Source: Deinandra increscens subsp. villosa
Lineage: Eukaryota > Streptophyta > Magnoliopsida > Asterales > Asteraceae
DNA: 64,000 bases
Assembly (NCBI GenBank): GCA_039602395.1
Contig: JBCNJP010000003.1
Span: 13,240,951 to 13,304,950, forward strand
Reading direction: 5' to 3'
Shown: positions 46,094-57,610 of the stretch, in pieces
How the letters are laid out: each line of letters opens with the position of its first letter
Position numbering within the stretch: position 1 is the first letter of the stretch
The notes under the pieces: model-generated
Seen by the model: the letters and a program-made list of their open reading frames with translations, nothing else
Database searches by the model: none
Told to the model about the DNA's origin: nothing
Program-made: the position numbers and the translations under genes

Positions 46094-46962
46094 GCCTATT
46101 CGTAGTGGGACGTTTTTTTGCCCGATGGCGCCCCATAGCGCCCCTATGGCGCCGGGCAACCGTCCCCAGGGAGTTATAGACCAATTTGAGGCCAAGAGCG
46201 TTGTGGTGAAGGCACCGAGGATGAATTAATTTTGATATAATGACCGTTTGACAACGCTCATTTTCCCCTTTTTTTTTATTTCGACTTTTTGACATATATA
46301 AATACACATTCACGACCATTCGCAACCACCATTTTCAAAAACCATCTCTCAACCCCTTCAAGCTATGCCGCCGCAACCGTGGACCGATGAGGAGAAGCTA
46401 AAGCTTGCGAAGGTTTGGCTGGGAATAATGGAGGACCCTGAGACGTTGAATCTCCGCGATTCAAAGAAGTTTCGGGAAGACATGTGTGTGAAATTCAAAG
46501 AGGCTATGATGCGCGACCGATCCACCCGCAAAACTGAAAATGTCATCGGAAAATGGCGTGCCAGGCAATACGACCTTCGAAACTTCAATACTATATACGA
46601 AGGTTTTCTTCGTGCTCCATATGCGATGGCGCGAGCGCACGAGCAATACCGGGAAAAATACGAAAAACATTTCAATCTTGAAATGGTTTGGAGGTTCCTA
46701 ACAACCAAGAACTACGTGTGTTTTAAGTTTAATTTATGTTTTGACTAAAATAATATGTGTTTTAAGTTGCATGTTTTGAATAAATTAGTATGTTTTTATT
46801 TATTGACTTTAAAAAAATATAAAGATTAGTAATTAAATAATGATTACAAAGGGGGTTATGGGGGGTTATCCACTACACCTATTTTTCTTAAAAAACCCCC
46901 TAGTGACATGGCAGCCACGTGTCACATAACCCCCCAAGGGGGGTTATCCATTACACTTAGCC
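46094..46962. mobile_element. PIF/Harbinger element carrying only a SANT/Myb-like ORF1
   Basis: Flanked by TAA at 46091-46093 and 46963-46965. Left end GCCTATTCGTAGTGG; right end read inwards GGCTAAGTGTAATGG, like the left end of 6054-6411. It holds GC-rich GGCGCC blocks near the left, GGGGGGTTAT/ATAACCCCCC blocks near the right, and one gene. The DDE transposase is absent, so it depends on another copy. Confidence 0.75.
46365..46748 (+). CDS. SANT/Myb-like DNA-binding protein (PIF/Harbinger ORF1 type)
   Basis: 127 residues from the ATG at 46365. MPPQPWTDEEKLKLAKVWLG begins a trihelix/SANT-like domain with spaced Trp residues (W6, W18, W64) and NVIGKWRARQYDLRNFNTIY. A basic/aromatic tail (AHEQYREKYEKHFNLEMVWR) follows. 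In plant PIF/Harbinger elements a Myb/SANT-like ORF1 acts with the transposase in the nucleus; related proteins are often labelled glutathione S-transferase T3-like or NAM-associated. It lies centrally in the 46094-46962 element. The last ~20 residues (FKFNLCFD) look like read-through into non-coding sequence. TATA-like ACATATATAAAT at about 46291-46302 lies upstream. Confidence 0.7.
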   Translation: MPPQPWTDEEKLKLAKVWLGIMEDPETLNLRDSKKFREDMCVKFKEAMMRDRSTRKTENVIGKWRARQYDLRNFNTIYEGFLRAPYAMARAHEQYREKYEKHFNLEMVWRFLTTKNYVCFKFNLCFD

Positions 46963-46975
46963 TAATATATGAGCT

Positions 46976-47663
46976 CAGGGGCGGACCTGTATGAGGTCCA
47001 GAGGCCCCCTCAACTTCGTACGTAAAGTTGAAATTAATCGAACGGTTTTTAATATTTTTTTTTTGTGATGAATAGTTATTAAATAAATTGTTTCGTAAAA
47101 TAAAAACAAACTCAACAGCCAACCTAGTGATAATAATGTCTATTGGATTTTGTAAGGGCAAGAGTTCGATTCTTGTAATCTGCGCACTTTTTTCCACTTT
47201 TTCTTTGGTTGCACATTTTCCCCTCTTTTTCTTTGAAAAATGGGGTAAAACATCTTTTTTCCCACTTTTTTTTATTATAAATTTTAGTGAAGAGAGTAGA
47301 TGAGGGGTAGCGTACGGTGGGTTTCAGACATATTTGTACATCTATTGATCATTCTTTCATTCGAAACAAAATTTTTGATCATCCTCAAGTAATCTACAAA
47401 TTAATTATCAATACATTAACATTCATACTCCATTCAAAACAAAATTGTTGATCATCCTTATTTCGTCTATGATATTTTTTCTATAAGTTCAAATTCTAAT
47501 AACAATATTTCTTTTGTTTTTGTGTCGTATTTATCTTATGTGACCAATCCGATCCGGACCAAATATCTTTATCTATGTTGTTATGAAAATGAAATATTTA
47601 AAAATAGTGACTACGTAAAAAAATTTGTGGATCTCCTAAAAAACTTTTCTAGTTCCGCCACTG
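46976..47663. mobile_element. hAT-type non-autonomous element with TSD
   Basis: Left end CAGGGGCGGACCTG, right end read inwards CAGTGGCGGAACTAG, with an exact 8-bp duplication TATGAGCT at 46968-46975 and 47664-47671. No transposase. A B-box-like AGAGTTCGATTCTTG lies inside at about 47160. Confidence 0.9.
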
Positions 47664-47994
47664 TATGAGCTAAAGGTTAAAGCATCATAATTAAAATTAC
47701 TCTGTCATTTATTACATGAACTAGATTTGTCAATAACACTCGCATAAAGAAACCGTTACATTGTATAATGGTGCATGAAGAAAACAGATATATAAAAACG
47801 TGTAATGACCAAACGCTATAAATCAAAAACTATTTTACACTACTCTGTGATACGGATCCGCCACGTAGAGATCCAGATGACGGGTTTGGCTCGGACAAAC
47901 CAAGTGGGCTCGGGTAGTTCGACCGGCGGGCTCAATCCAACCATTACCCAAGATATTTTGAATTTTCATATTTATCTACTTTCGTTTCCTTTTG

Positions 47995-48996
47995 CCCTGT
48001 TCTATTCGCACCGGAAATTTTTTTCCTTGCACCGGTCCTAAACGGGGCATTGAGGTCTTCACGCCCCATTTAGGTTCTGAACGGGGCATTGAGGCCTCCA
48101 CGCCCCATTTAAGTCTTAAAATAAATTCATGTTAAAGTAACTAGTTTTATTATTTAAAAAAGACAAACGAGCAAAGAGTACGACTAACGAGTAACATATA
48201 ACGAGTATTATTTTTTTTAAATGTCAAACGAGCAACGAGCAAAGAGTAACGAGTAACGAGTATTATTTAAAAAAGTCAAACGAGTAACGAGTAACAAATA
48301 ACTAGTTTTACTATTTAAAAAAAGCAAATAAGCAAAGAGTACGACTAACGAGTAACATATAACGAGTATTATTTTTTTAAATGTCAAACGAGTAACGAGC
48401 AAAGAGTAACGAGTAACGAGTATTATTTAAAAAAGTCAAACGAGTAACGAGTAACAAATAACTAGTTTTATTATTTAAAAAAGGCAAACGAGCAAAGAGT
48501 ACGACTAACGAATAACATATAACGAGTATTATTTTTTTTTAATGTCAAACGAGCAACGAGCAAAGAGTAACGAGTATTATTTAAAAAAGTCAAACGAGTA
48601 ACGAGTAACAAATAACTAGTTTTATTATTTAAAAAAGGCAAATGAGCAAAGAGTACGACTAACGAGTAACATATAACGAGTATTATTTTTTTTAAAGGTC
48701 AAACGAGCAACGAGCAAAGAGTAACGAGTAACGAGTATGTTACTCGTTAGACTTTTTTAAATAATACTCGTTACTCGTTATTCTTTGCTCGTTGCTTGTT
48801 TGAGGTTTTTAAAAAAATAATACTCGTTATATGTTACTCGTTAGTCGTACTCTTTGCTCGTTTGTCTTTTTTAAATAATAAAACTAGTTAATTTAACATG
48901 AATTTTATTTTAAGACTTAAATGGGGCGTAGAGGCCTCAATGCCCCGTATAGGGCCGGTGCAGATCAATAATGACCCGGTGCGAATAGCAGGACCC
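47995..48996. mobile_element. Foldback element with internal 160-bp tandem repeats
   Basis: Ends are inverted (left CTGTTCTATTCGCACCGG, right read inwards CCTGCTATTCGCACCGG), flanked by near-identical TTCCTTTTG / TTCCTTTTT (47986-47994 and 48997-49005). The next inner blocks AACGGGGCATTGAGG and GCCCCATTT are mirrored at about 48920-48950. Between them lie about 3.6 direct copies of a ~160-bp unit (starts near 48141, 48302, 48462 and 48616) built from ACGAGTAACGAGTA words, then one inverted copy. Extensive hairpin potential; no coding content. Confidence 0.85.
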
Positions 48997-49325
48997 TTCC
49001 TTTTTCTGTGGGATTTATCCCTTTTTTATATTGATATTTTATTTGTTTAAACTTTGACTATTTAAGTACTTTGCAACCAGTACATATTTATTTACAATTA
49101 ATGCATTTAACCTAGTTCAATGTAACAGATACTGAACGCATTTAACCTAGTTCAATGTAACAGATACTGAACTGACTAATATATAAAACGTTACCAACAA
49201 GGATATAAGTAAAAAAAAGAAAAAAAAGTGCATACATATTAGAAACAAATTTTGACATTGAAAGAAACAGCTTTATTATAATAATTTGGTGTCTCTTCAA
49301 ACAAGCCAGAGTAGGTTGACAATAC

Positions 49326-49781
49326 TCAATTGGCCCAAGAATATTGATAGATCCAATTTGGATCGGTTATCGACAAGTTATGCCTAGATACATAAAATCC
49401 ATCCGGTTTAACTAACCAATAACAATGAACCGTACCAAATAGATATTTACTACGGTTACAGTAACTATTTATATGTTTATTATACAATTCAACAGTTTTT
49501 TTAGTTGAACCCCTAGTAAACTCACCATAATACCAACGACGAATTGGACAAAAATACCAACTTATAAATTCCCCAGGTAAGAAACTACAAGGATTGCATT
49601 CTGGTTCATTGCCATATACATCATGAACATGAGCGTCAATGTACTCGTTAGGGATGCCATTTATCAGGAACATATGCCAATCAGGAGTGAGAATGCAATT
49701 CTGTGATGAAGAATTAGTTGCATCTGCATGAGAAAGTGTTGGGATGAAGAAGAGAAGGATGATGGCCAAGAGGCTAGGCAT
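49326..49781 (-). CDS. S-protein homologue (plant self-incompatibility S1 family), secreted
   Basis: Intronless, 151 residues from the ATG at 49781. Signal peptide MPSLLAIILLFFIPTLSHAD, then WHMFLINGIPNEYIDAHVHD, CNPCSFLPGEFISWYFCP, YYGEFTRGSTKKTVELYNKH, CNRSKYLFGTVHCYWLVKP, DGFYVSRHNLSI and the C-terminal DPNWIYQYSWAN. It is very similar to the SPH gene at 45462-45923, most differences lying between residues 50 and 80. Unlike that copy, its 3' flank has no SINE. A minus-strand TATA (CTATATAAAT, about 49817-49826) lies about 40 bp upstream. Confidence 0.88.
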   Translation of the reverse strand: MPSLLAIILLFFIPTLSHADATNSSSQNCILTPDWHMFLINGIPNEYIDAHVHDVYGNEPECNPCSFLPGEFISWYFCPIRRWYYGEFTRGSTKKTVELYNKHINSYCNRSKYLFGTVHCYWLVKPDGFYVSRHNLSITDPNWIYQYSWAN

Positions 49782-49900
49782 TGTGAAGTTGTTTAGAAAA
49801 AATAATTCTTACTCTCAATTTATATAGGCAAATACGTACAATCCTATATTTCTACATCCTTTATTTAATTATTTCTACGGGCCTAATTATATATTTATTA

Positions 49901-50174
49901 GGCCATGTGTAGTAATGTGGTGGTATAACGGTGACTAGGCATGTCATGTATGATGTGGTGTGATAATGAAAAAAATGTGTAGTGAGTTAATGATAATATA
50001 AATTGTGGTTATTTGATGTGAAATTAATTGGTGGTTGAAAAAAAAAATTTGACGAACGCCTGTGATTAGAATATTGGCAAGAAGGTAAAATGCCCAAGGG
50101 GTGGTGGTGGTTAAGGCTGTGAACCAGCGTATTGGGTTTTTACGGGGGGCTTAACGCCCCAATTACACGCACCC
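49901..50174. mobile_element. PIF/Harbinger-type MITE
   Basis: 274 bp between TTA duplications (49898-49900 and 50175-50177). Left end GGCCATGTGTAGTAATG; right end read inwards GGGTGCGTGTAATTGGGGCG. Confidence 0.6.
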
Positions 50175-50177
50175 TTA

Positions 50178-50352
50178 ACAAATCAATGTTACAGGGAATA
50201 GTGTTGATACAGTGCAAACACTATTTGGCATGCTACAGTTTTTTGCAGTGTTCTCGCTGTTATGGTTTTTTTATTTTTTTTTACGTCTTTAACACATTAA
50301 GCAATTTTTCCTCTCAAGTCCCCGCGGCAACACACGGGTCCTTGGAACCTAG
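50178..50352 (+). mobile_element. Helitron-like 3' end
   Basis: CCCGCGGCAACACACGGG can form a hairpin and is followed 10 bases later by CCTAG|T, matching a Helitron 3' terminus (CTRR then T). The 5' end was not identified. Confidence 0.45.
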
Positions 50353-51294
50353 TTTATATATAAAATGGTGTGAATTGAAGTCAAGTTCCTTCCAGAGGAA
50401 CTAAGATGAGGATGATGGATGGGACTTAGGATCCCTAAGTTCAGTGCGCGGAACTAGAAATTTTCTAAAGGGTAGCACGTACATATTTTTTTATTGGTAA
50501 CAAACGTTCATAAAACCAAAAAACCCTACATAGAAACCAAAGGATCCAAAAAAATTCACTTTACGACGAGTTTAAGTAGCTTTTTCGATATATTTTTACC
50601 GTGTAAAGAAAACTACACTCCTTTAATAAAATCAAAGATTCCTTCAAAAATTCATTTAAACATATGAAGATTTTATTTTCTTTTTAATTTGTTTTCTAAG
50701 TTTAAATAAGTTATTAAAAATAAAAAGAGTTTTTAAGTTTTTATAATAAAAAGAGTTTTCACTTAAGACTTACCCATATGAGCTAAATGTTAAATAATAA
50801 TGAATGACTTTAGAATTTATTACATGCATTAATTATATATTACTAACATTGTCCATATCAGCTAAATGTTAAATAATAACGAATAATTATATATTACTAA
50901 CATTGTCCATATCAGCTAAATGTTAAATAATAACGAATGACTTTAGAATTTATTATTTGCATTAATTATATATATTACTAACATGGAGAAAGTAATTTTT
51001 CATAAGGTGTACTTATTGTTTAACTAAAGGTACAACAACTAATAATATATGGGGCGAAGCTTAGAAGGGGACCGTGAAAGATGAAGTTAAAATCTTGATA
51101 AACGCGAAGATACCGAGGATTAACGGTTCTCTAAGGTTGAAGTTAAAGTCTTAACAAAACTGAAGAAAAATAACTAAGTATAGAGGATGATCATTAACAA
51201 GGATTATATATGGTCTTGTTCAAATTACTATTTATGATCTTGTTTTGCCTTAACGGTCAAGATCAACTTCTTCTATACGATCATGTTTACCCTT
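50353..51294. repeat. AT-rich intergenic with ~60-90-bp direct repeats
   Basis: Three copies of ATCAGCTAAATGTTAAATAA-containing sequence (about 50783, 50858 and 50916) and of ATTACTAACATTGTCCATAT. A lone hAT-like terminus CAGTGCGCGGAACTAGAAAT lies at about 50437. No gene. Confidence 0.55.
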
Positions 51295-51472
51295 AACGGT
51301 ATTGTTGCAGAATTGCTTTTAACGGTCTTGTTGCAAAATTGCCCTTAACTATCTTGTTGCAGAATTGCCCTTAATGGTCTTGATGCAGAATTGCCCTTAA
51401 CGGTCTTGTTGCAAGATTACTTTTAACAGTCTTGTTGCAGAATTTCCTTTAACGATCTTGTTGTAGATTCGG
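51295..51472. repeat. 26-bp minisatellite, about 7 copies
   Basis: Degenerate copies of AACGGTCTTGTTGCAGAATT plus GCCCTT in tandem. No frame is conserved across copies. Confidence 0.8.
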
Positions 51473-51871
51473 TGTTCGGGCCAATTTATTCATGTCCACG
51501 TCAAGTCAACTTCAACAATGCTCATGACGGCATGCGAGTCAGTTTTAGCCGAGACAACTCAGGCGGATCGTTTACCTTGAACGTAGCTTATTTGATTTAA
51601 TCTTATTTCACTCTCTGTTGTTTCTATATATAGTTCATGTTAGGTTATTTGAGAAAATGAGGTGAGAATAGTGAAGTCTAAGTGTGTGTTTTTCATGGTG
51701 TAATTTCAATATTCTCTCTAAACACTTGTAACCTTTATTTGAGCTTGAAATAACAATGACATTGACAATTTATATATCGCGTTTTTCGTTTGGTTTGTTT
51801 GAGCTCCTTGATCAAACTAGAATTCCGTTGTGTTTAATCTCGTACTTGTGAAATTCTTGGATCTAAGAGGA
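51473..51871. other. Possible LTR-like flank, no gene seen
   Basis: Contains TCTATATATAGTTCATG and ACTTGTAACCTTTATTTGAG, resembling a promoter and 3' end of a plant LTR, but no matching second copy lies in the window. Confidence 0.25.
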
Positions 51872-52410
51872 CCTAATGTGACATTCTTGCCCTTCGGGTG
51901 GTACCCGAGCCGGGAGATGTGTATAAAACCGATAAAACCGGCAAACCGGGAGATGTGTATATAGGCGTAGTATGTCAATTAAGGTATTAGAAGAGTCTAG
52001 TAGCCTTAAAACACTTCCAATAAACATCACACACAAGTTGGAGTCTTGAAACATTGGTGATAAACTAAAAGGTGCTATGTGTCGTGAAATACGTGCAAAT
52101 TGATACGTGAATTTAATTGAATGATTGTAAATTAGTATACGGCATGTTGATACTTGATTTTATTGGATTCGATGTCATAAAAATGTGATGAATTTAAAAT
52201 GGGAGAAAACGTAGAAAACCTTGACCAAAAATACGAAAAACGAACAAAACGGACTACGGTCAACAAAAGTTAAAAGGGCTGCCAGGCGGGAGCTCTAGGT
52301 GTATCGCCTAGAGCTACCCAAGGCTCCAAGCGATACGCTTGGAGGCAATATTTCAGCAAAACCCTAATCTTCCACTATTTAAGCACCATTAGCCACAAGC
52401 ACTTCATTTC

Positions 52411-53681
52411 CAATGGCGGATCTACATGAGGGTCCGGAGGGTCCGTTGACCCTCCTGCCGTCGGAATTTCTTTAATACTTATATATAACTTCGTTGTTGT
52501 GGTTTTGTAGTTTGACCCTCTTAAATTTTTGTTATGAAGATGTAGAGTAGTAGATACGAAAAGAAAACAGGATAAAATGAAGTGACGGAATTTTTCCGGT
52601 CGAGGAACGGTGGCACTGGTTTTGACGTTTTGTGAAGGGGAAGAAGAAAGTGAAGAATGCCCACTAGTATACATGGTTAATTCTAATTGGCCAGTTTAAA
52701 ATAAAATTATAATTTCAAAGGGTGTATGGGGAAGGAAACACTGTCACTTGAGTCTACATGGCTAGTGATATTTGTACCTCTTTTTTCTTTTTTAAGAGTA
52801 CACAAAATTCTACGTTTTTGTATTTTATAAAATCAAGTATGCTTTTAGTTATTTTATTTAATCTCGTATAAAAATGTCCATTCCATTTTTTTCTAGATTA
52901 CTTTTTTTCCTTATGAATTTATTTAATTTTGATTTATCACTTTATTTGATTTTTTAATTAGTTTTATCATCTTTTCTAATAAAAAACTAAAACCATTTTT
53001 TCATAAATACTGTGTTTCATAACACTTATTTTCATATGACTGAATTTTTTTATTTTTGTTGATACTTAGAGTAAAACATCCGTATCTTTAAATACTTTTT
53101 AACGCACTTAGACATTACAATGTAACACTCACAACACGTAACTTCTTGTTCAGTAGTTGAGAAACATTTTTAATCATATAAACGTCTTAATTTATAGGAT
53201 ACTTTAAATAGAAAGTACCATTAACTAAGTTTTTCAAAATAAGTTCAAAATTAAAAAAACAACAAAAAAAGGTGTATGTACTACATAGAATAAAATAAGA
53301 GTAAATTGCCACTTTCATTTCTGTGATTTGCTCAAAATTGCCAATTCAGTCCAGTAGTTTAAAAATTGCCAATTTCGTCCATGTGGTTTACAAAAATTGC
53401 CAATTCAGTCCAAAATCAGCAATTTCTTTGGACTAAATTGACATTTTTTGCAAAACCACAAGGACGAAATTGGCAATTTTTTATAATATTTTAGATTGAA
53501 TTGACAATTTTTTCAAACCACAAGGACAAAATTGACAAATTTTAAACTATTGGACTGAATTGGCAATTCTGAGCAAACCACAGGGATGAAAATAGCAATT
53601 TACTCTTAAAATAATCAATGTAAACACTTGAATTTATTTTTTTATTGACCCTCCTATTAAAAAGTTCTGGTTCCGCCACTG
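52411..53681. mobile_element. hAT-type element nested in the solo LTR
   Basis: Left end CAATGGCGGATCTAC, right end read inwards CAGTGGCGGAACCAG, with an exact 8-bp duplication TTCATTTC at 52403-52410 and 53682-53689. No transposase; it contains the MITE at 53298-53606. Confidence 0.9.
53298..53606. mobile_element. Foldback MITE nested in the hAT element
   Basis: The whole 309 bp is an inverted repeat. The left end AGAGTAAATTGCCACTTTC is mirrored at the right, and AATTGCCAATTCAGTCCA repeats within. TAAAATA flanks both sides (53291-53297 and 53607-53613). Confidence 0.75.
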
Positions 53682-55965
53682 TTCATTTCATCAGCTCCAG
53701 ACATCCCATCAGCCCTATTTACAACCTTAAACATTCTTCTACTCAAAATCCATCAAGTTCCTTTCTCTTTTTTTTTCAAGATTAAAGCCTCGATATCATC
53801 CTTTTGTCACCCTACAATCATTTGTATGTGTTTCTTCTTGTTTTGCTTGTTTGAATGATGTCAAGATCCAATATTTATGATGGATCTAGGTCTGATTTGT
53901 AGTAATATGATGATATCTTGGATAGATCTATTGTTTGTGATGATAAAGTTTGCATTTTTGGATAAAAAATGGATTTGGTGCAAGTTATGATGATACATGC
54001 TAGATGTAGGGTTTGCATGAGAAAACTTGCTTGCATGTGGATAAAGCTTGAAGACTTATGCTAGATTTATGTCATAATGACTTGATAATGATAGATCTAG
54101 GATTGTTGTGCAATAAAGTTGCTAACTTTACATGAGATCTATGATGGAAACTCGATTTCGGTAGTCATGCATGCTAGATCTTGAATAAAGGCACTTGGTT
54201 TGTGTTAGATCTACTACGAAGTTGCTTGATCTAGGTAAATGGATGCATGATAGTCTGTAAAGTTGTAAACTTGATGTTCATATGCATGTGGATTATTTTA
54301 TAAAAATTATTCACATGAAACTATGGTGAAAATGATCTATTAGGTCAAGATGGCACTCATGCATGTGGGTTAGGAATCTATGACATGGCTTGAAATATGT
54401 TGATTGATGATTTATGTGACTTACATGATATGATGATGATATATAATTATGGAATTTGCCTACATGTGGTAAATATATATTTATTGGAAAATAAATAACT
54501 AAGTAAATGCATGTGTATGATCATGGGATTACTTGACTATGTGTTTGCATGTCATTAGTCAAATTGATTATGAATTATACGAGTGTACAAGTCCTAAGTC
54601 TCCTACCTCGGTGAGAATGACAAGATTTTGTACGATTGCTCCGTCGATCGTACATCGTATACGCGGGATAATGTCGTAAGTAATTGTGACGCGTTATGTT
54701 ATCATAGTACAATGTGTTGTATGTGTGATACGTGTTAGGTTAAGTATAGAAAACCTAAACTCAATCACTAATGTGTATTTGAGTCCACTTGTCTGATGTT
54801 CGCGCGTTGTCGGGACGGGTGGTCAAACTTAGTCAATACTCACACGATTCCGTGCCATATATGGAATCTAGGAGGAATTCACCTTCTATGTCCAAGCGTT
54901 ACCATTTGGAAACTTATTTGCACCCTAAGGTGAGTTCTAGACCTCACTTTTTAACGTGTAATACTTTTCGGGGAGAAGACATGTGTTAAACTACTTTTGT
55001 TGAGAAATACTAAACTATTTCTCTTGAGAAATACTAAACTATTTTCAGTTGAGAAAATGCTAAATTATTTTCTGTTGAGAAAATGCTGAACGATTTCTGT
55101 TGAGAAATGTTAAACTCTTATTTTATATACTATTTGTAACCTACAGAGGAAAACATGCCAATGGAGTCCTTCCACAATTCGTGTACCATTAGTATCATGT
55201 TGATAACGGGGAAATGTGAAACAGATCTGTTGGGCTTGACAAACTCTACCCTGGCTGGTCGCTCTAGCCCCACCGCCTTCGGGGGTGGAGAAGAGGTATT
55301 ATATTGTCCTAACTTTGGTCATGCTCGGTATAGCATGGCAGGAAGGCAAAACTTAGCTGTCAGGAATGGGGACACGGGGCCTATGGTGTTATAAATAAGG
55401 TGGTCTAGCTAACCCAAGTATATAGAATGCTGATTATCTTTTACAGGATGTGTGATTCCTGGGGGTTTATGCCTCGCTGAGGGTAACTGGTTATATTACT
55501 GTTTTAAATAAATTGATAATTATTTACTTGCTTGAACTCCGAGAATTCACCACCCTAACGTTAACACTTTACATGTTTCTTCTCAGGTATTTAGAAGGTT
55601 CGCTAAGGAGTGCACGTTAGGATCATGGGTATTGGTCTGCATATGCATGTTTATGTCATTTCTAAACTTATTTTGTCGCCATGGGCGAAAGATGTGTTAA
55701 AACTATTTCACGTTATCGCTTCTGAAAAGGAATCATTAGACTTGATAACTTGTCGCTTCCACAAAATAGATTTCAAAACTTGATAAATTCTTCTGCACTA
55801 TTTTAAATGACGTTTTACTCTAATAAACTGTTTTTCTAAACTTAAACTTGTCGTTGAGTCGAGCATATAGATGTTTGAAGTGTCTGGTGACTCAGATCCT
55901 GGTTTGGTATCACACTCTCGCTCGAGGATTTTACGCGGGTGGTTTTGCGGGGGTGTGACACCTAA

Positions 55966-56540
55966 CAAAACCCTTCGTGATCAACGGTCTAAAACACTTT
56001 ATGCATTTCTAAAAAAATACCGTGTACTTAGTATATATCATATAGGATTGGGTTATCTTGAAAATGTCTAATTATTCTAAAAGTCTAAGAAGGATTTGAT
56101 GCTATTAGATTTGTTATTAAGCCCTAAATAAAGGTTGATATCAAATTGTAGGAGATGTATTTTAATCTTAGTCAATTTTGTTAACTTTCTATCAAGTTCC
56201 CCACTTTGTTGACATTATATTTTTTTTAAAAAGTGCACCATAAAAACAAGCATTTTAATCTTTAAAACACTTCATGCACTTTTAACCAAAATTTGTACTT
56301 TGTATTTAGTATTTATCATATAGGGTTGGGTTATCTTAAAAACGGCTAATCATTCTAAAAGTCTAAGAAGGATTTAATACCATTAAATTTGTTATTAAAA
56401 TCTAAATAATGGTTGATATCAAATTATTAGAGAGGTATTTTAATCTTAGCCAATTTTGTTGACTTTTTATCAAGTTTCTCACCTGGTTGACATTATATTT
56501 AGGAAAAATTGCATCATAAAAACGAACGTTTTTAATCTTT
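55966..56540. repeat. Diverged tandem duplication, ~275-bp unit
   Basis: About 55985-56262 and 56263-56540 share CTAAAACACTT(T/C)ATGCA, GGGTTATCTT, TCTAAAAGTCTAAGAAGGAT and TTGACATTATATTT. No coding content. Confidence 0.75.
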
Positions 56541-57245
56541 AAAATGAGTACAGTATCGTTATATAAATATTAAAAAGTTACTTTTTAGCTCATTGTGTTT
56601 TCTAGTACACATTGTGTCTTTTTGCTTGTTATTGTGTTTTTTCATTGTCATTATGTCTTTCTATTTGTCATTGCATTTTTAGTGATTAGTTCTGAAAAAC
56701 ATAATTGTGAAATACACCACTCTACTTCTAGTATGTAAAACAAAATGTTAAAGTAAAAAACAATTACCAAATATATATAAAAAAATGCCTCAATAACGCG
56801 GAATTATCTCAAACGTAAAACACAATGATAAATACAAATATAACAAGTTGATCTAATAATGTGTTTTTCTACAATGATAAGTTCTGAAAAATAAAATGAT
56901 GAAATAACACCATTGTATACTTTTAATATATAAAGAATAATGCTAATATTACAATAAATTTATCTAACACATAAGAAAACAATAACGGAATAAACTATAA
57001 TGTAAAACACAATAATAAATTAATATTATACAATGAAGCGAGCTTAAGATACAATAACTAAAATACATTCCTTTTAAATTATAATAAAAAAGCACGTGTC
57101 AAGTACAAAGTCTCTCTTAAGCTTTCTAGATTCAAAAATATTTGCTAATTTACCATAACTCTTATTATATATTATAAGTAATAACCATAAAGTAAATTTT
57201 ATTAACATTAGTGGTATGAAGCCTATGTTCTCTACTTGAGACACA
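56541..57245. other. Intergenic, no gene seen
   Basis: AT-rich with short repeated words (ATTGTGTTTT, AAAACACAAT). A B-box-like CATGTTCGATTCTTA occurs at about 57245. Confidence 0.45.
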
Positions 57246-57259
57246 TGTTCGATTCTTAC

Positions 57260-57450
57260 GGACAACACTTTAGAGGAGGCATTGGCGATGAGGGGAGACT
57301 TGGGACTGAAATGTCATAAGTTCGATCGCTGAGCTCCCAGGTTTTACCACCCGGCCGCTCACGGAGGTGCCTTTTCCCTGAAATAAGCTCAACTGGTGTA
57401 AATAGCTCCTGAATTTTTCGGGGTATTCGTTGACCTTTAAAAAAAAATAA
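57260..57450 (+). mobile_element. SINE-like element
   Basis: B-box-like AAGTTCGATCGCTG, a GC-richer body (CCCGGCCGCTCACGGAGGTG) and an A-rich tail ending AAATAAAATAAAAT. Ends are approximate; no duplication was fixed. Confidence 0.45.
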
Positions 57451-57530
57451 AATAAAATAATAACGTAATAAATGGTAAAAAGTCGTTTTATTATGATTAT
57501 TTGGCCTTTAGCTCATAAATCTTATTTATT

Positions 57531-57610
57531 ACAAGTGGGTCGACCCGCGCTTCGCCGCGGAGTCGGACCGTTTTAAAAAGTCAATAAGCCAAACCATGAA
57601 ATATACGGTC
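57531..57610 (-). mobile_element. Helitron-like 3' terminal region
   Basis: Minus strand reads CCGCGGCGAAGCGCGG (hairpin) then GTCGACCCACTTGT at the boundary (57531). The same end recurs at 61791. The terminal CTTG is not the standard CTRR, so the assignment is tentative. The body would extend to the right. Confidence 0.5.

Larger units (their letters stand above)
51877..55960. mobile_element. Solo LTR (about 2.8 kb own sequence) with nested elements
   Basis: Starts TGTGACATTCTTG and ends GGGGGTGTGACA, flanked by an exact CCTAA at 51872-51876 and 55961-55965. It contains a hAT element (52411-53681). The rest has no retrotransposon genes. Frames within (for example 55155-55394) are not supported as genes. 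The ending GGGGGTGTGACA matches that of the LTR at 29370-31695. Confidence 0.8.

Noticed and set aside
47088..47190. Possible tRNA gene (AGAGTTCGATTCTTG)
   Set aside because: Only a B-box-like sequence is present; no acceptor stem or cloverleaf could be drawn by eye, and it lies inside a hAT element.
48120..48730. Regularly spaced repeats that could suggest a CRISPR-like array
   Set aside because: The repeats are long, fully tandem and without unique spacers, lie in a foldback transposon, and the genome is a plant's.
53298..53606. Possible satellite from the repeated AATTGCCAATTCAGTCC words
   Set aside because: The words are arranged as a single large inverted repeat with flanking duplication, so a MITE explains them.
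54789..55394. Plus-strand frames of 66 and 79 residues
   Set aside because: Within the solo LTR; no retrotransposon or host domain and no conserved start context.
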